Shown: positions 15,104-19,939, numbered from the stretch's first letter. The stretch is DNA of 22,842 bases from a virus (IMGVR_UViG_3300022602_000451:1-22842); one strand, 5' to 3'. Numbers and translations are program-made. The notes: generated from the sequence alone by a model not told the origin.

Positions 15104-15352
15104 ATGGCAAAAATAACATTAACCTGGACCATACCCTTAGAGGGCGGTGAAATCAAAATGGGTCACAGACACTTGAGCAAACTGCACGTACAGCTGGAAA
15201 GCTGGCACAAGCAGTACAGTCCAGCTGAACGGATCATCGATCTAGTACAACCTAGACCCTATACCTATCAGTGTGAACTGGATGAGGATGAAGATAGTAC
15301 AGTGCTGTTTCTAACCACTTGGATGGGTATGCCATTTAAAACTGGCGGTTAA
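15104..15352 (+). CDS. small unknown protein
   Basis: 82 aa. Begins MAKITLTWTIPLEGGEIKMG, a beta-type start, then HRHLSKLHVQLESWHKQYSP, and an acidic DEDEDS near the end followed by a TVLFLTTWMGMPF strand. No family recognised. No clear ribosome site (CTTTTAT before ATG), so it may depend on translation from the micro-membrane gene upstream. The stop overlaps the convergent gene by 4 bp (TTAA). Confidence 0.6.
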   Translation: MAKITLTWTIPLEGGEIKMGHRHLSKLHVQLESWHKQYSPAERIIDLVQPRPYTYQCELDEDEDSTVLFLTTWMGMPFKTGG

Positions 15353-15606
15353 CGATCGTAGGCCAGCAAAAACAGCGTGCATGATCGCTCACGACGAAAG
15401 CTGACTGCTAGCCTATCCGATCGATCTTGGGGCCAAGTGTGCCAACACCATTCTAGATAGTGTGGTCCTATACTGCGCAATAACCATGTGTTGACTGAAT
15501 CTACAGCTTCTATCCAATCAGGCTGTCCATTGCGTTCTACTAAGGGCCAATAGGCTCGAGCTATGTAGGGTAGCTGTAGCGCAGGATGGTCATACAATGC
15601 TAGCAT
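15349..15606 (-). CDS. small late protein, unknown
   Basis: 85 aa. Starts MLALYDHPALQLPYIARAYW and has a Trp-rich centre (DWIEAVDSVNTWLL ... YLEWCWHTWPQD), then a basic strand FRRERSCTLFLLAYDR. No recognised family. The late-type promoter AGTAAATA is 5 nt before the ATG, so its mRNA would be leaderless. It is the last of four small minus-strand late genes (15349-16162). Confidence 0.6.
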   Translation of the reverse strand: MLALYDHPALQLPYIARAYWPLVERNGQPDWIEAVDSVNTWLLRSIGPHYLEWCWHTWPQDRSDRLAVSFRRERSCTLFLLAYDR

Positions 15607-15611
15607 ACAGT

Positions 15612-15619
15612 TATTTACT
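15612..15619 (-). promoter_or_regulatory. late promoter AGTAAATA, 5 nt from ATG 15606
   Basis: Minus-strand late-type core with spacer ACTGT. It sits in the 8-nt gap and the 3' end of the preceding gene. Confidence 0.5.
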
Positions 15620-15836
15620 GGCTGGCAAGAAAACTCCGCTGTAATGGGCTCAATAGAGCAAGATGATGATGGGCGAACTGTGTGAGCTGAAGTGCAGACA
15701 GCTGACTAAACAGCTCTAAGGGCATGGTGGCCACTAGACTGGCACTCAATGACAACATGTCTAAAGTGGAGACCTGCTCTGGTGGGAAATCTAGCCAAAA
15801 TTCCAATGCCTGTAGATGTTCTGTATCAAGAGCCAT
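15615..15836 (-). CDS. small Leu-rich helical late protein
   Basis: 73 aa from ATG 15836, chosen because GGAGG sits 8 nt upstream; the TTG at 15851 has no such site. The sequence is Leu-rich and helical (MALDTEHLQALEFWLDFPPE ... LFSQLSALQLTQFAHHHLAL), with repeated L-[ST]-x-x-Q-L steps resembling the 'LSPEQL' type repeats of some phage proteins. It overlaps the end of the preceding gene by 11 nt. Function unknown; the cluster's promoter suggests late expression. Confidence 0.6.
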   Translation of the reverse strand: MALDTEHLQALEFWLDFPPEQVSTLDMLSLSASLVATMPLELFSQLSALQLTQFAHHHLALLSPLQRSFLASQ

Positions 15837-16020
15837 TAGGGGTCCCTCCAAACGCTTCTAGCAGAGCTTGACTCTCTGTAAGTATGTGTCCTTGACTGCG
15901 ACTGTCGGGACGCATATAGTAGTGTCGTAGCCAGATCCAATGTCCAGAATGGCCCATGGTGGGAAGCCATGCGAAAAACTCAGTATAGGTATGTCCGTTG
16001 ATTCTAACAGGGCGACTCAT
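15826..16020 (-). CDS. small unknown late protein
   Basis: 64 aa. Begins MSRPVRINGHTYTEFFAWLP, has an aromatic/His-rich middle (MGHSGHWIWLRHYYMRPDSR) and a helical end (ILTESQALLEAFGGTPNGS). No family recognised. An AAGG site lies 9 nt upstream. It starts 4 nt after the stop of the 45-aa ORF, and its 3' end carries the ribosome site of the next gene. Confidence 0.6.
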   Translation of the reverse strand: MSRPVRINGHTYTEFFAWLPTMGHSGHWIWLRHYYMRPDSRSQGHILTESQALLEAFGGTPNGS

Positions 16021-16024
16021 GGGG

Positions 16025-16162
16025 TTAACCTTGCGTGAGCAGAGTGATCTGTTGTGTGATCAACTGTTGATAAGAGGGAACGAGACTGCTTACAAACAGA
16101 GGATCGAGCGATTGTAACTGTGCCAGTGAGAAACTGACTATAAGTGTAGCTGTAGTATCCAT
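16025..16162 (-). CDS. 45-aa Leu/Gln-rich peptide, first gene of the late minus cluster
   Basis: ATG at 16162, stop at 16025. Begins MDTTATLIVSFSLAQLQSLD and ends VPSYQQLITQQITLLTQG. Support comes from the late-type promoter TGTAAATA 5 nt upstream and from the 4-nt gap to the next gene. The Leu/Gln helix resembles the Leu-rich protein at 15615-15836, and the two may be related. Function unknown. Confidence 0.55.
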   Translation of the reverse strand: MDTTATLIVSFSLAQLQSLDPLFVSSLVPSYQQLITQQITLLTQG

Positions 16163-16167
16163 AATGT

Positions 16168-16175
16168 TATTTACA
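16168..16175 (-). promoter_or_regulatory. late promoter TGTAAATA, 5 nt from ATG 16162
   Basis: Minus-strand late-type core with spacer ACATT and no ribosome site. It would drive the four-gene leftward late cluster. Confidence 0.5.
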
Positions 16176-16293
16176 CAAGAATAGAACAGGGCAGGAAGGG
16201 AAAAGGGTCTTTAAGGAGGGAAAAATTCTGCTGTGCAAAATTTGCAGGCCGTGGAGATCTCGGCCCCTGGTGATTACATCTAACTGGGGAAGG

Positions 16294-16345
16294 TTTTTGG
16301 GGATTTTTTTTTTGAGAGATTTTTTGGGATTTTTTGAGATTTTTT
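16294..16345. repeat. phased T-tracts (predicted bent DNA)
   Basis: Runs of 5 to 10 T begin at 16294, 16304, 16320, 16330 and 16340, separated by short G/A linkers (GGGA, GAGA). Three six-T tracts are exactly one helical turn apart, the classical layout of intrinsic curvature. Confidence 0.6.
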
Positions 16346-16401
16346 GAGAGAATTTGCACGCCAAAATCATTTTGCTAGCGCTCAAAGGCTGCATGCACCC
16401 T

Positions 16402-16425
16402 GGTGGGGGGAGAGTGTCCCCCACC
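16402..16425. repeat. GC-rich hairpin 1
   Basis: Perfect 8-bp inverted repeat, GGTGGGGG (16402-16409) with CCCCCACC (16418-16425), 8-nt loop. No T-run on either side, so not a standard terminator. Confidence 0.55.
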
Positions 16426-16465
16426 TAATTCAAAAGGTAATTAGAATAGTTTTTGTGAAAATTGC

Positions 16466-16479
16466 GGGGAGAAATCCCC
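16466..16479 (-). terminator. GC hairpin 2 with tetraloop, possible leftward terminator
   Basis: GGGGA, loop GAAA, TCCCC on the plus strand. On the minus strand it is followed by GCAATTTT, a weak U-tract that could end leftward early transcripts. Confidence 0.35.
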
Positions 16480-16521
16480 CACTGTTCTCCTAGGAATCCT
16501 GCACCTACAGCTAGCAGAGTG

Positions 16522-16542
16522 CCGGGGGACCGGCCTCCCCGG
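16522..16542. repeat. GC-rich hairpin 3
   Basis: CCGGGG (16522-16527) pairs with CCCCGG (16537-16542), 9-nt loop. Third of three GC hairpins within about 140 bp. Confidence 0.5.
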
Positions 16543-16602
16543 AGCTAATCTGCTGTGTAGTAAACTGTGCTAGGGGTATAGCGTAGCTTAGTTGCCCCGT
16601 AT

Positions 16603-16666
16603 GTAACCTAACACTGTGCAGGATTAAGCTGTGAGATAACCCCGGGTGGTAACCTAGCACTGTGCA
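16603..16666 (+). repeat. two copies of an 18-bp direct repeat
   Basis: GTAACCTAACACTGTGCA at 16603-16620 and GTAACCTAGCACTGTGCA at 16649-16666, one mismatch, 46 bp apart, each preceded by a CCCCG block. Confidence 0.7.
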
Positions 16667-16813
16667 TAGGTACAAGGAGGATAATGTATAGGGACTGCCC
16701 CGTAAGCAGTGTCAGGGCATTGTGCAGCCTTTAAGCGTGGCGTGTAGTGTGTGTAGTGTAAGTGTGCGCTACCCCGTGGAACAGTGTGCGATATTGTAAA
16801 CTGCCTACAGGGA

Positions 16814-16918
16814 TTAGCTGTCCCCCTGTGCGCAGTGTAAGGCCCAGCAATAGCCTATCACCATCCAAGCCCCAACAAGGATCAGCGCTGCCAACATCAT
16901 GACCAGTTCGGGATTCAT
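16814..16918 (-). CDS. 34-aa membrane peptide
   Basis: ATG at 16918 overlaps the previous stop (ATGA), stop at 16814. Product begins MNPELVMMLAALILVGAWMV, one hydrophobic segment of about 20 residues, and ends in a polar HCAQGDS tail. Coupled to the 37-aa membrane peptide just upstream; the pair could act together in the envelope. Below the size limit of most gene finders; the ATGA link and clean helix are the evidence. Function unknown. Confidence 0.55.
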   Translation of the reverse strand: MNPELVMMLAALILVGAWMVIGYCWALHCAQGDS

Positions 16919-17028
16919 ACGATCAACCCAGCGAGGTAGTGGACCAAGGCCACGGCAGTGATAGATGATACCAGCAGTGTGAGAGCCAGTATGAGTAGCA
17001 GTAGGGGAATCAGTGTGTCCTGTTTCAT
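16915..17028 (-). CDS. 37-aa membrane peptide
   Basis: ATG at 17028 with AAGGA 11 nt upstream, stop inside the next start. The sequence starts MKQDTLIPLLLLILALTLLV and continues into SSITAVALVHYLAGLIV: a long hydrophobic stretch, one or two spans. A TATAAT box lies at 17064-17069, overlapping the stop codon of the upstream gene. First of two overlapping micro-membrane genes. Function unknown. Confidence 0.6.
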   Translation of the reverse strand: MKQDTLIPLLLLILALTLLVSSITAVALVHYLAGLIV

Positions 17029-17063
17029 GCTCAGTGTGTCCTTGATAGTGTGTGTGTGCTTGT

Positions 17064-17069
17064 ATTATA
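17064..17069 (-). promoter_or_regulatory. -10 box TATAAT for the micro-membrane pair
   Basis: GTAGTATAATAC on the minus strand, about 35 nt before ATG 17028. The TAA of the upstream gene is part of the box. No good -35 seen. Same leader style (ATCAAGGACACAC) as the early cassettes. Confidence 0.5.
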
Positions 17070-17301
17070 CTACAGCTCGATATAACCCTACGCAGCCTAT
17101 GGCTAATGCCACTAGGTTAATCACTAGCTGAGGCCTATTTGACGCCCGGAGGCTCCACGTGAGAAACATGATGGTACCCACTAGGAATGATACTATGTTC
17201 CAGGGATAGACCGAGGGGCCAATGCTGTTCATAAGGTGTCCCCCTATGATAAAAGCGGCTCCTATCCATTGTAGCGTGTCGTTGATCTGTTGAGGTGTCA
17301 T
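17065..17301 (-). CDS. small integral membrane protein, about three spans
   Basis: 78 aa. Spans near residues 12-30 (WIGAAFIIGGHLMNSIG), 33-50 (YPWNIVSFLVGTIMFLTWSL) and 59-75 (LVINLVALAIGCVGLYRA). The GHLMNS-x-GP-x-x-YPWNI pattern is of a type seen repeatedly in marine phage membrane proteins of unknown function. The ATG lies inside the reading frame of the preceding ORF, giving a 167-nt overlap that is unusual for this genome. Stop codon overlaps the next promoter. Confidence 0.7.
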   Translation of the reverse strand: MTPQQINDTLQWIGAAFIIGGHLMNSIGPSVYPWNIVSFLVGTIMFLTWSLRASNRPQLVINLVALAIGCVGLYRAVV

Positions 17302-17449
17302 TATTTGGTCTTTCAGGATGTACAGCGGGGTTTGGGCTAGATAATGCCTGTGCCAGCAGGTTGCCAGCTGTGAATACGGCTAGAGCTATCAAGAAGGATG
17401 CTACCAAGACTGCGATCACAGCCATGAGTTGTTTCACACTATTAGCCAT
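17135..17449 (-). CDS. membrane-anchored small protein, C-terminus probably frameshifted
   Basis: From ATG 17449 (AAAGG upstream): MANSVKQLMAVIAVLVASFL then IALAVFTAGNLLAQAL, one strong membrane helix, then a polar SSPNPAVHPERPNND. After about residue 52 the frame runs for 167 nt through the next gene, giving an unlikely His/Pro-rich tail. A one-base shift in the CCCC run near 17327 would end the protein at a TGA just upstream of the next gene. The start and helix are trusted; the C-terminus is not. Confidence 0.5.
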   Translation of the reverse strand: MANSVKQLMAVIAVLVASFLIALAVFTAGNLLAQALSSPNPAVHPERPNNDTSTDQRHATMDRSRFYHRGTPYEQHWPLGLSLEHSIIPSGYHHVSHVEPPGVK

Positions 17450-17550
17450 TTGATACCTTTCACTTGCTGACCGCGGCTGCTCCAATAAGGGACAGCCCAC
17501 GCTAGGTTAGTCTCTGTGACTATTAACCTGTTGTTGAGATATACCAGCAT
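17434..17550 (-). CDS. 38-aa small protein
   Basis: ATG at 17550 begins one base after the stop of the preceding gene, and the stop at 17434 overlaps the following start by 16 nt. It reads MLVYLNNRLIVTETNLAWAV then PYWSSRGQQVKGIKWLIV, a compact beta-like sequence. No obvious ribosome site, so coupling to the upstream gene is assumed. The protein-like sequence and tight packing support it, but it is small. Confidence 0.45.
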   Translation of the reverse strand: MLVYLNNRLIVTETNLAWAVPYWSSRGQQVKGIKWLIV

Positions 17551-17551
17551 T

Positions 17552-17758
17552 TTAGCATTCTGAGTCATAGCTGATCCATTCGTCGTGCTCTGTGGGCGCT
17601 CCATCGATTTCTTCTTCCTCGAGAAATATCTCTTCGATCTCCAAGCTAGCGTAGGTAGTGTCTAAGATCTCGTATAGTTCAGACATGCTGTCCGCTTCTA
17701 TCTGCAGCTGACCGTAGGGTTGATCAGGGGTGTAATAACAGACTGTGTAAACTGACAT
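17552..17758 (-). CDS. small acidic early protein
   Basis: 68 aa from ATG 17758, preceded by AAAGGAGCACACACT, the standard early leader; a longer ORF upstream runs through the promoter and is rejected. Begins MSVYTVCYYTPDQPYGQLQI, with a strongly acidic IEEIFLEEEEIDG patch. A near-perfect promoter (TTGACA-N17-TATAAT) stands in front. No family recognised. Early expression plus acidity would suit a host-takeover inhibitor, which is only a guess. Confidence 0.7.
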   Translation of the reverse strand: MSVYTVCYYTPDQPYGQLQIEADSMSELYEILDTTYASLEIEEIFLEEEEIDGAPTEHDEWISYDSEC

Positions 17759-17788
17759 AGTGTGTGCTCCTTTGTTGCTATGTTGTGT

Positions 17789-17817
17789 ATTATAACTCCA
17801 AATCAACTATTTGTCAA
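17789..17817 (-). promoter_or_regulatory. early promoter TTGACA-N17-TATAAT
   Basis: -35 at 17812-17817, -10 at 17789-17794, exact consensus and spacing, about 30 nt before ATG 17758. The -35 lies 5 nt past the end of the codons of the upstream gene's tail. Confidence 0.8.
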
Positions 17818-18006
17818 TACTCCGGCTAGCTGTAGGGCTATTTGAGTGCGGAACTCCTCAGAGGGGATACCAGTCTTGTCCACATAGATTTGAATCAGTT
17901 GATCGCGAAGATCAGCCCAACGTTTGAAACTACGATAGATCGCGAATTGAAAAACAGGTTGTTCCATGTCTTTAAGAAACAATTCAAAAACTTTCTCTTT
18001 TCCCAC
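17803..18006 (-). CDS. small unknown early protein (GTG start)
   Basis: 67 aa from GTG 18006, chosen because AAGGAGCACACT stands right before it; the ORF is open further upstream but that part is promoter. Begins MGKEKVFELFLKDMEQPVFQ and continues FAIYRSFKRWADLRDQLIQI, helical and amphipathic. The stop lies between the -10 and -35 of the next promoter. No family recognised. Confidence 0.65.
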   Translation of the reverse strand: MGKEKVFELFLKDMEQPVFQFAIYRSFKRWADLRDQLIQIYVDKTGIPSEEFRTQIALQLAGVLTNS

Positions 18007-18037
18007 AGTGTGCTCCTTGTGTGCTGTTGATGTTAGT

Positions 18038-18065
18038 ATTATACGATCAAAACAGTGGCTGTCAA
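18038..18065 (-). promoter_or_regulatory. early promoter TTGACA-N16-TATAAT
   Basis: -35 at 18060-18065, -10 at 18038-18043. Drives the GTG-start gene at 18006 through a 31-nt leader. Confidence 0.75.
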
Positions 18066-18108
18066 CCATTATTTTTCTACTTTTACATTTCTTTACAATA
18101 CATTATCT

Positions 18109-18146
18109 TACCCCTGTCATGCATGCGCACGCTTGTGACCGGGGTA
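18109..18146 (-). terminator. strong hairpin after the zinc-motif gene
   Basis: TACCCC-T-GTCA pairs with TGAC-C-GGGGTA (one mismatch), 16-nt loop, directly after the stop at 18149. No U-run follows, so it may block readthrough or protect the 3' end and is not a standard intrinsic terminator. Confidence 0.5.
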
Positions 18147-18148
18147 GA

Positions 18149-18388
18149 TCAGCTGAACTCTTCGATAAGGTAATCGTTGTAGGCCGCGTTGAGATCATCG
18201 ATGAGATCCTGCAGGCTCAGCTGGCGTTGATGTCGTTTGCGGCCCTTGACCGCTGAACCTTCCTGGTACACGGACCACACGTGATGACCGCAATAGCTTT
18301 TGTTGGGCACGCTAGGATTACTGCAGGTCTTTGATTCCGACTCGGGCCCCATCCACTGACAGGTTGGTTCGTGATGCGTTGCTTTCAT
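18149..18388 (-). CDS. small protein with GcrA-like CxC...CGHH zinc motif
   Basis: 79 aa. Residues 10-45 read CQWMG ... KTCSNPSVPNKSYCGHHVWS followed by VYQEGSA. This copies the zinc-binding C-terminal block of alphaproteobacterial GcrA (C-[KR]-W-x ... F-C-G-x-P-x-x-P-x-x-PYC-x-x-H-x-x-x-x-Y). The N-terminal GcrA DNA-binding domain is absent; instead a basic GRKRHQRQ link leads to an acidic helix (LQDLIDDLNAAYNDYLIEEF). GcrA works with sigma-70 RNA polymerase, so interference with host transcription is a possible role, not shown. It overlaps the upstream gene's end by 71 nt. Confidence 0.65.
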   Translation of the reverse strand: MKATHHEPTCQWMGPESESKTCSNPSVPNKSYCGHHVWSVYQEGSAVKGRKRHQRQLSLQDLIDDLNAAYNDYLIEEFS

Positions 18389-18641
18389 GGTGTTCCCTTA
18401 ATTCTTTTAGTTGTCGTTGATATTGCGTGGCCAGCATGTTGGCCTGCTTGATCCCCTCGGCGGCTGTCTGCAGTGCATCCGCGTACTCCCAGGCGGCATC
18501 TCGGTGGCCTTCATCTCGGGCCACCCATTCGATCGCCCAGAACAAGGCTATGAGACACCAAAACTGCCAGCCCCAGGCAGTTACCCCAAGGCTGTCGATT
18601 ACCAAGCCCAAGGTAGCGTACAGTGCTATGCGTTCTATCAT
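18318..18641 (-). CDS. membrane protein with coiled-coil tail, coupled to AAA+ gene
   Basis: 107 aa. Two hydrophobic segments (ALYATLGLVIDSLG, and WQFWCLIALFWAIEWVA; residues about 6-42), then a charged helical tail (YADALQTAAEGIKQANMLAT, QYQRQLKELREHHESN) likely to form a coiled coil in the cytoplasm. It starts in the stop of the AAA+ ATPase gene (ATGA) and its end overlaps the zinc-motif gene in another frame by 71 nt. A membrane anchor for the ATPase is a reasonable inference. Rz-type spanins also have a membrane helix plus coiled coil, but no lipoprotein partner is seen. Confidence 0.65.
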   Translation of the reverse strand: MIERIALYATLGLVIDSLGVTAWGWQFWCLIALFWAIEWVARDEGHRDAAWEYADALQTAAEGIKQANMLATQYQRQLKELREHHESNASRTNLSVDGARVGIKDLQ

Positions 18642-19510
18642 AACAAGTTACGACGCATACAGGTAGTACGAGCCATAGCCTGCCAGTTAGAGGGGAACGC
18701 TTTGCGTAAGTCTGCTAGCTTTAGCACCATGCGTAGACTTAGCTCACGTAACTTATCCTTGTGATCTTCTACGAACTGTACGATCTCTGCCTTAACAGCG
18801 GGGTCTTCCCACTCGTACCTATCAAGCATACCCTCGGACACGATCTGTTTGATACGCAAGATCTTCTCGCGTGTTGTGTCCATCTGTAGATCGATATAGT
18901 GGCAGCGGCTTTCCAATGCGTTCAAATGCTCACGTAGCTTTTTGCTCTTCACATGCTCGAACTTGATGTTCGTGATAAAGATAGCCGACCCCTTGAACTC
19001 AAAGCGATCAGGAATGCCTTCCCCGCGCAATAATCTTGAGTCTGTGTTCCAGGCTATAAAGCGTCTCTCACTGCTGTCAAGTGCACCCTTGAGTATGTTC
19101 AGGGAAAGCTCGTCTAGCAAGATCTGATCACAGTCGTCGAACACCACCACGTGATTCTCTGCGGCAAATGCGTAGAGTTTAGCGTATAATCCTAGCGCAG
19201 ACATCGCACCTTTAACCACTTCGTACTTGGGAGGACGTTCACCTAACATGTCAAACAGGCCATCCTTCTGGAGTACTGCTTCCACGCCGTGGCTTTTGCC
19301 CACTCCCGGAGGACCGCTCACGATCATAGCTCTGACATCCCCGCGCTTGATAGCTTTGGTCATGTCATCAAGAATGTTGAAACGTTCTTTAAGGCGCAGT
19401 GTGATCTCCTCGTCTGTCTCTTGCGCTACAGCTTGCTCGCGTGCACGGATAGCCTCGAGATCAAACTCCAGGATAGTGGTGCCCTTGTCTACAGCTTGTG
19501 CTTTTGCCAT
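18638..19510 (-). CDS. AAA+ ATPase (early)
   Basis: 290 aa. Walker A is GPPGVGKS (66-73), Walker B is VVVFDDCD (121-128), sensor-1-like ITN (179-181) with a possible arginine finger at ALESRC (about Arg202), and a helical lid domain at the C-terminus (EIVQFVEDHKDKLRELSLRM). It lacks extra domains. The build is like small phage AAA+ proteins of the MoxR/CobS or clamp-loader-like type; the exact clade is unclear. It has its own consensus early promoter and heads a three-gene unit with a membrane coiled-coil protein and a zinc protein. A role in remodelling a host complex is inference. Confidence 0.85.
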   Translation of the reverse strand: MAKAQAVDKGTTILEFDLEAIRAREQAVAQETDEEITLRLKERFNILDDMTKAIKRGDVRAMIVSGPPGVGKSHGVEAVLQKDGLFDMLGERPPKYEVVKGAMSALGLYAKLYAFAAENHVVVFDDCDQILLDELSLNILKGALDSSERRFIAWNTDSRLLRGEGIPDRFEFKGSAIFITNIKFEHVKSKKLREHLNALESRCHYIDLQMDTTREKILRIKQIVSEGMLDRYEWEDPAVKAEIVQFVEDHKDKLRELSLRMVLKLADLRKAFPSNWQAMARTTCMRRNLL

Positions 19511-19542
19511 TTGTGTTCCTTATGTGCTGTTGTAAAAAGTGT

Positions 19543-19571
19543 ATTATAACACTATTTACGGATGTTGTCAA
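19543..19571 (-). promoter_or_regulatory. early promoter TTGACA-N17-TATAAT (AAA+ unit)
   Basis: -35 at 19566-19571, -10 at 19543-19548, full consensus. Leader ends ATAAGGAACACAA before ATG 19510. Confidence 0.8.
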
Positions 19572-19574
19572 CGG

Positions 19575-19772
19575 TTAATCTTTGTTAATCTTAACATTTC
19601 CTCTAAGAGCGGCCCCTAGTAGGATAGTGGCAGACCAAGTGCTGATGTTGTAGTCGATGGCTAACACAGGGAACAGTGTGTTGAGTGCCCAGATGGTCAG
19701 CAGGGGTCCTACCACGACCATGGCTATGATCACTATCAGTACCCCTAATGCTTTTGCTGTTTCTTCTGTCAT
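19575..19772 (-). CDS. small two-span membrane protein
   Basis: 65 aa. Begins MTEETAKALGVLIVIIAMVV, then VGPLLTIWALNTLFPVLAID and a second span YNISTWSATILLGAALRG, with a basic end (NVKINKD). The GPLLTIWALNTLFP block is of a type seen in many phage small membrane proteins of unknown function. No ribosome site precedes the ATG; instead a promoter's -10 box ends 6 nt before it, so the message is probably leaderless. The stop lies 4 nt before the -35 of the AAA+ promoter. Confidence 0.7.
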   Translation of the reverse strand: MTEETAKALGVLIVIIAMVVVGPLLTIWALNTLFPVLAIDYNISTWSATILLGAALRGNVKINKD

Positions 19773-19778
19773 GCTATA

Positions 19779-19807
19779 ATTGTACTTTCTTCATTGGTTA
19801 AGATCAA
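19779..19807 (-). promoter_or_regulatory. sigma-70 promoter TTGATC-N17-TACAAT, 6 nt from ATG
   Basis: -35 at 19802-19807, -10 at 19779-19784, spacer TATAGC before ATG 19772. Predicted start of transcription is at the start codon. Confidence 0.55.
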
Positions 19808-19812
19808 GTGGG

Positions 19813-19847
19813 ACCCCGGCGAGGATTCTCGAAACCGCCTCCGGGGT
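19813..19847 (-). terminator. GC hairpin between micro-membrane gene and next promoter
   Basis: ACCCCGG (19813-19819) pairs with CCGGGGT (19841-19847), with AGG/CCT extending the stem inside. No U-run follows. Lies between the stop at 19859 and the promoter at 19779-19807. Confidence 0.4.
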
Positions 19848-19858
19848 AGGGTTTGAGG

Positions 19859-19939
19859 TCACCAGGGACCGCCATTGATCAAACAGGCTAATCCTACGGC
19901 AGCGGCTGAGCCTGCTGTCCATGCGAGATAAACTAACAT
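19859..19939 (-). CDS. 26-aa membrane peptide
   Basis: ATG at 19939 with ACAAGGAGAACGCA in front, stop at 19859. Reads MLVYLAWTAGSAAAVGLACL then INGGPW: one short hydrophobic helix. The strong ribosome site and following hairpin support it. A perfect 12-bp palindrome (GCTGTATACAGC, 19958-19969) lies just upstream of the ribosome site. Function unknown. Confidence 0.5.
   Translation of the reverse strand: MLVYLAWTAGSAAAVGLACLINGGPW

Larger units (their letters stand above)
16163..16813. other. 651-bp non-coding block with T-tracts, GC hairpins and degenerate repeats
   Basis: No convincing gene on either strand. From left to right: a late promoter for the leftward cluster (16168-16175); a purine-rich stretch; T-tracts starting at 16294, 16304, 16320, 16330 and 16340, mostly 10 bp apart; hairpins at 16402-16425, 16466-16479 and 16522-16542; then imperfect units headed CCCCG or CCCCC near 16595, 16640, 16700, 16773 and 16822. 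It separates leftward early genes from leftward late genes. It could be an origin, a transcription barrier or a structured RNA. Confidence 0.6.

Noticed and set aside
16167-16424. 85-aa minus ORF across the T-tracts
   Set aside because: Lys-rich stretch comes from the A/T runs, start has no ribosome site, and it runs through a GC hairpin. No protein-like pattern.
17759-17806. Longer N-terminus of the 17758 gene, and similar upstream extensions at 18007-18069, 20302-20339, 20702-20740, 21597-21656 and 22698-22730
   Set aside because: The extra codons are the promoter and leader (TATAATAC translates as a recurring YNT); each true start follows a GGAG site.
18314-18641. Rz/Rz1-type spanin pair formed by the coiled-coil membrane protein and the overlapping zinc-motif gene
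   Set aside because: The partner has no lipobox or signal peptide and instead has a clear zinc motif; the unit is early and coupled to an AAA+ gene.
19801-19858. tRNA-like T-arm on the minus strand (GGTTTCGAGAATCC)
   Set aside because: The 5-bp T-stem does not pair and no anticodon or acceptor arms can be built; the stretch is better read as the GC hairpin 19813-19847.
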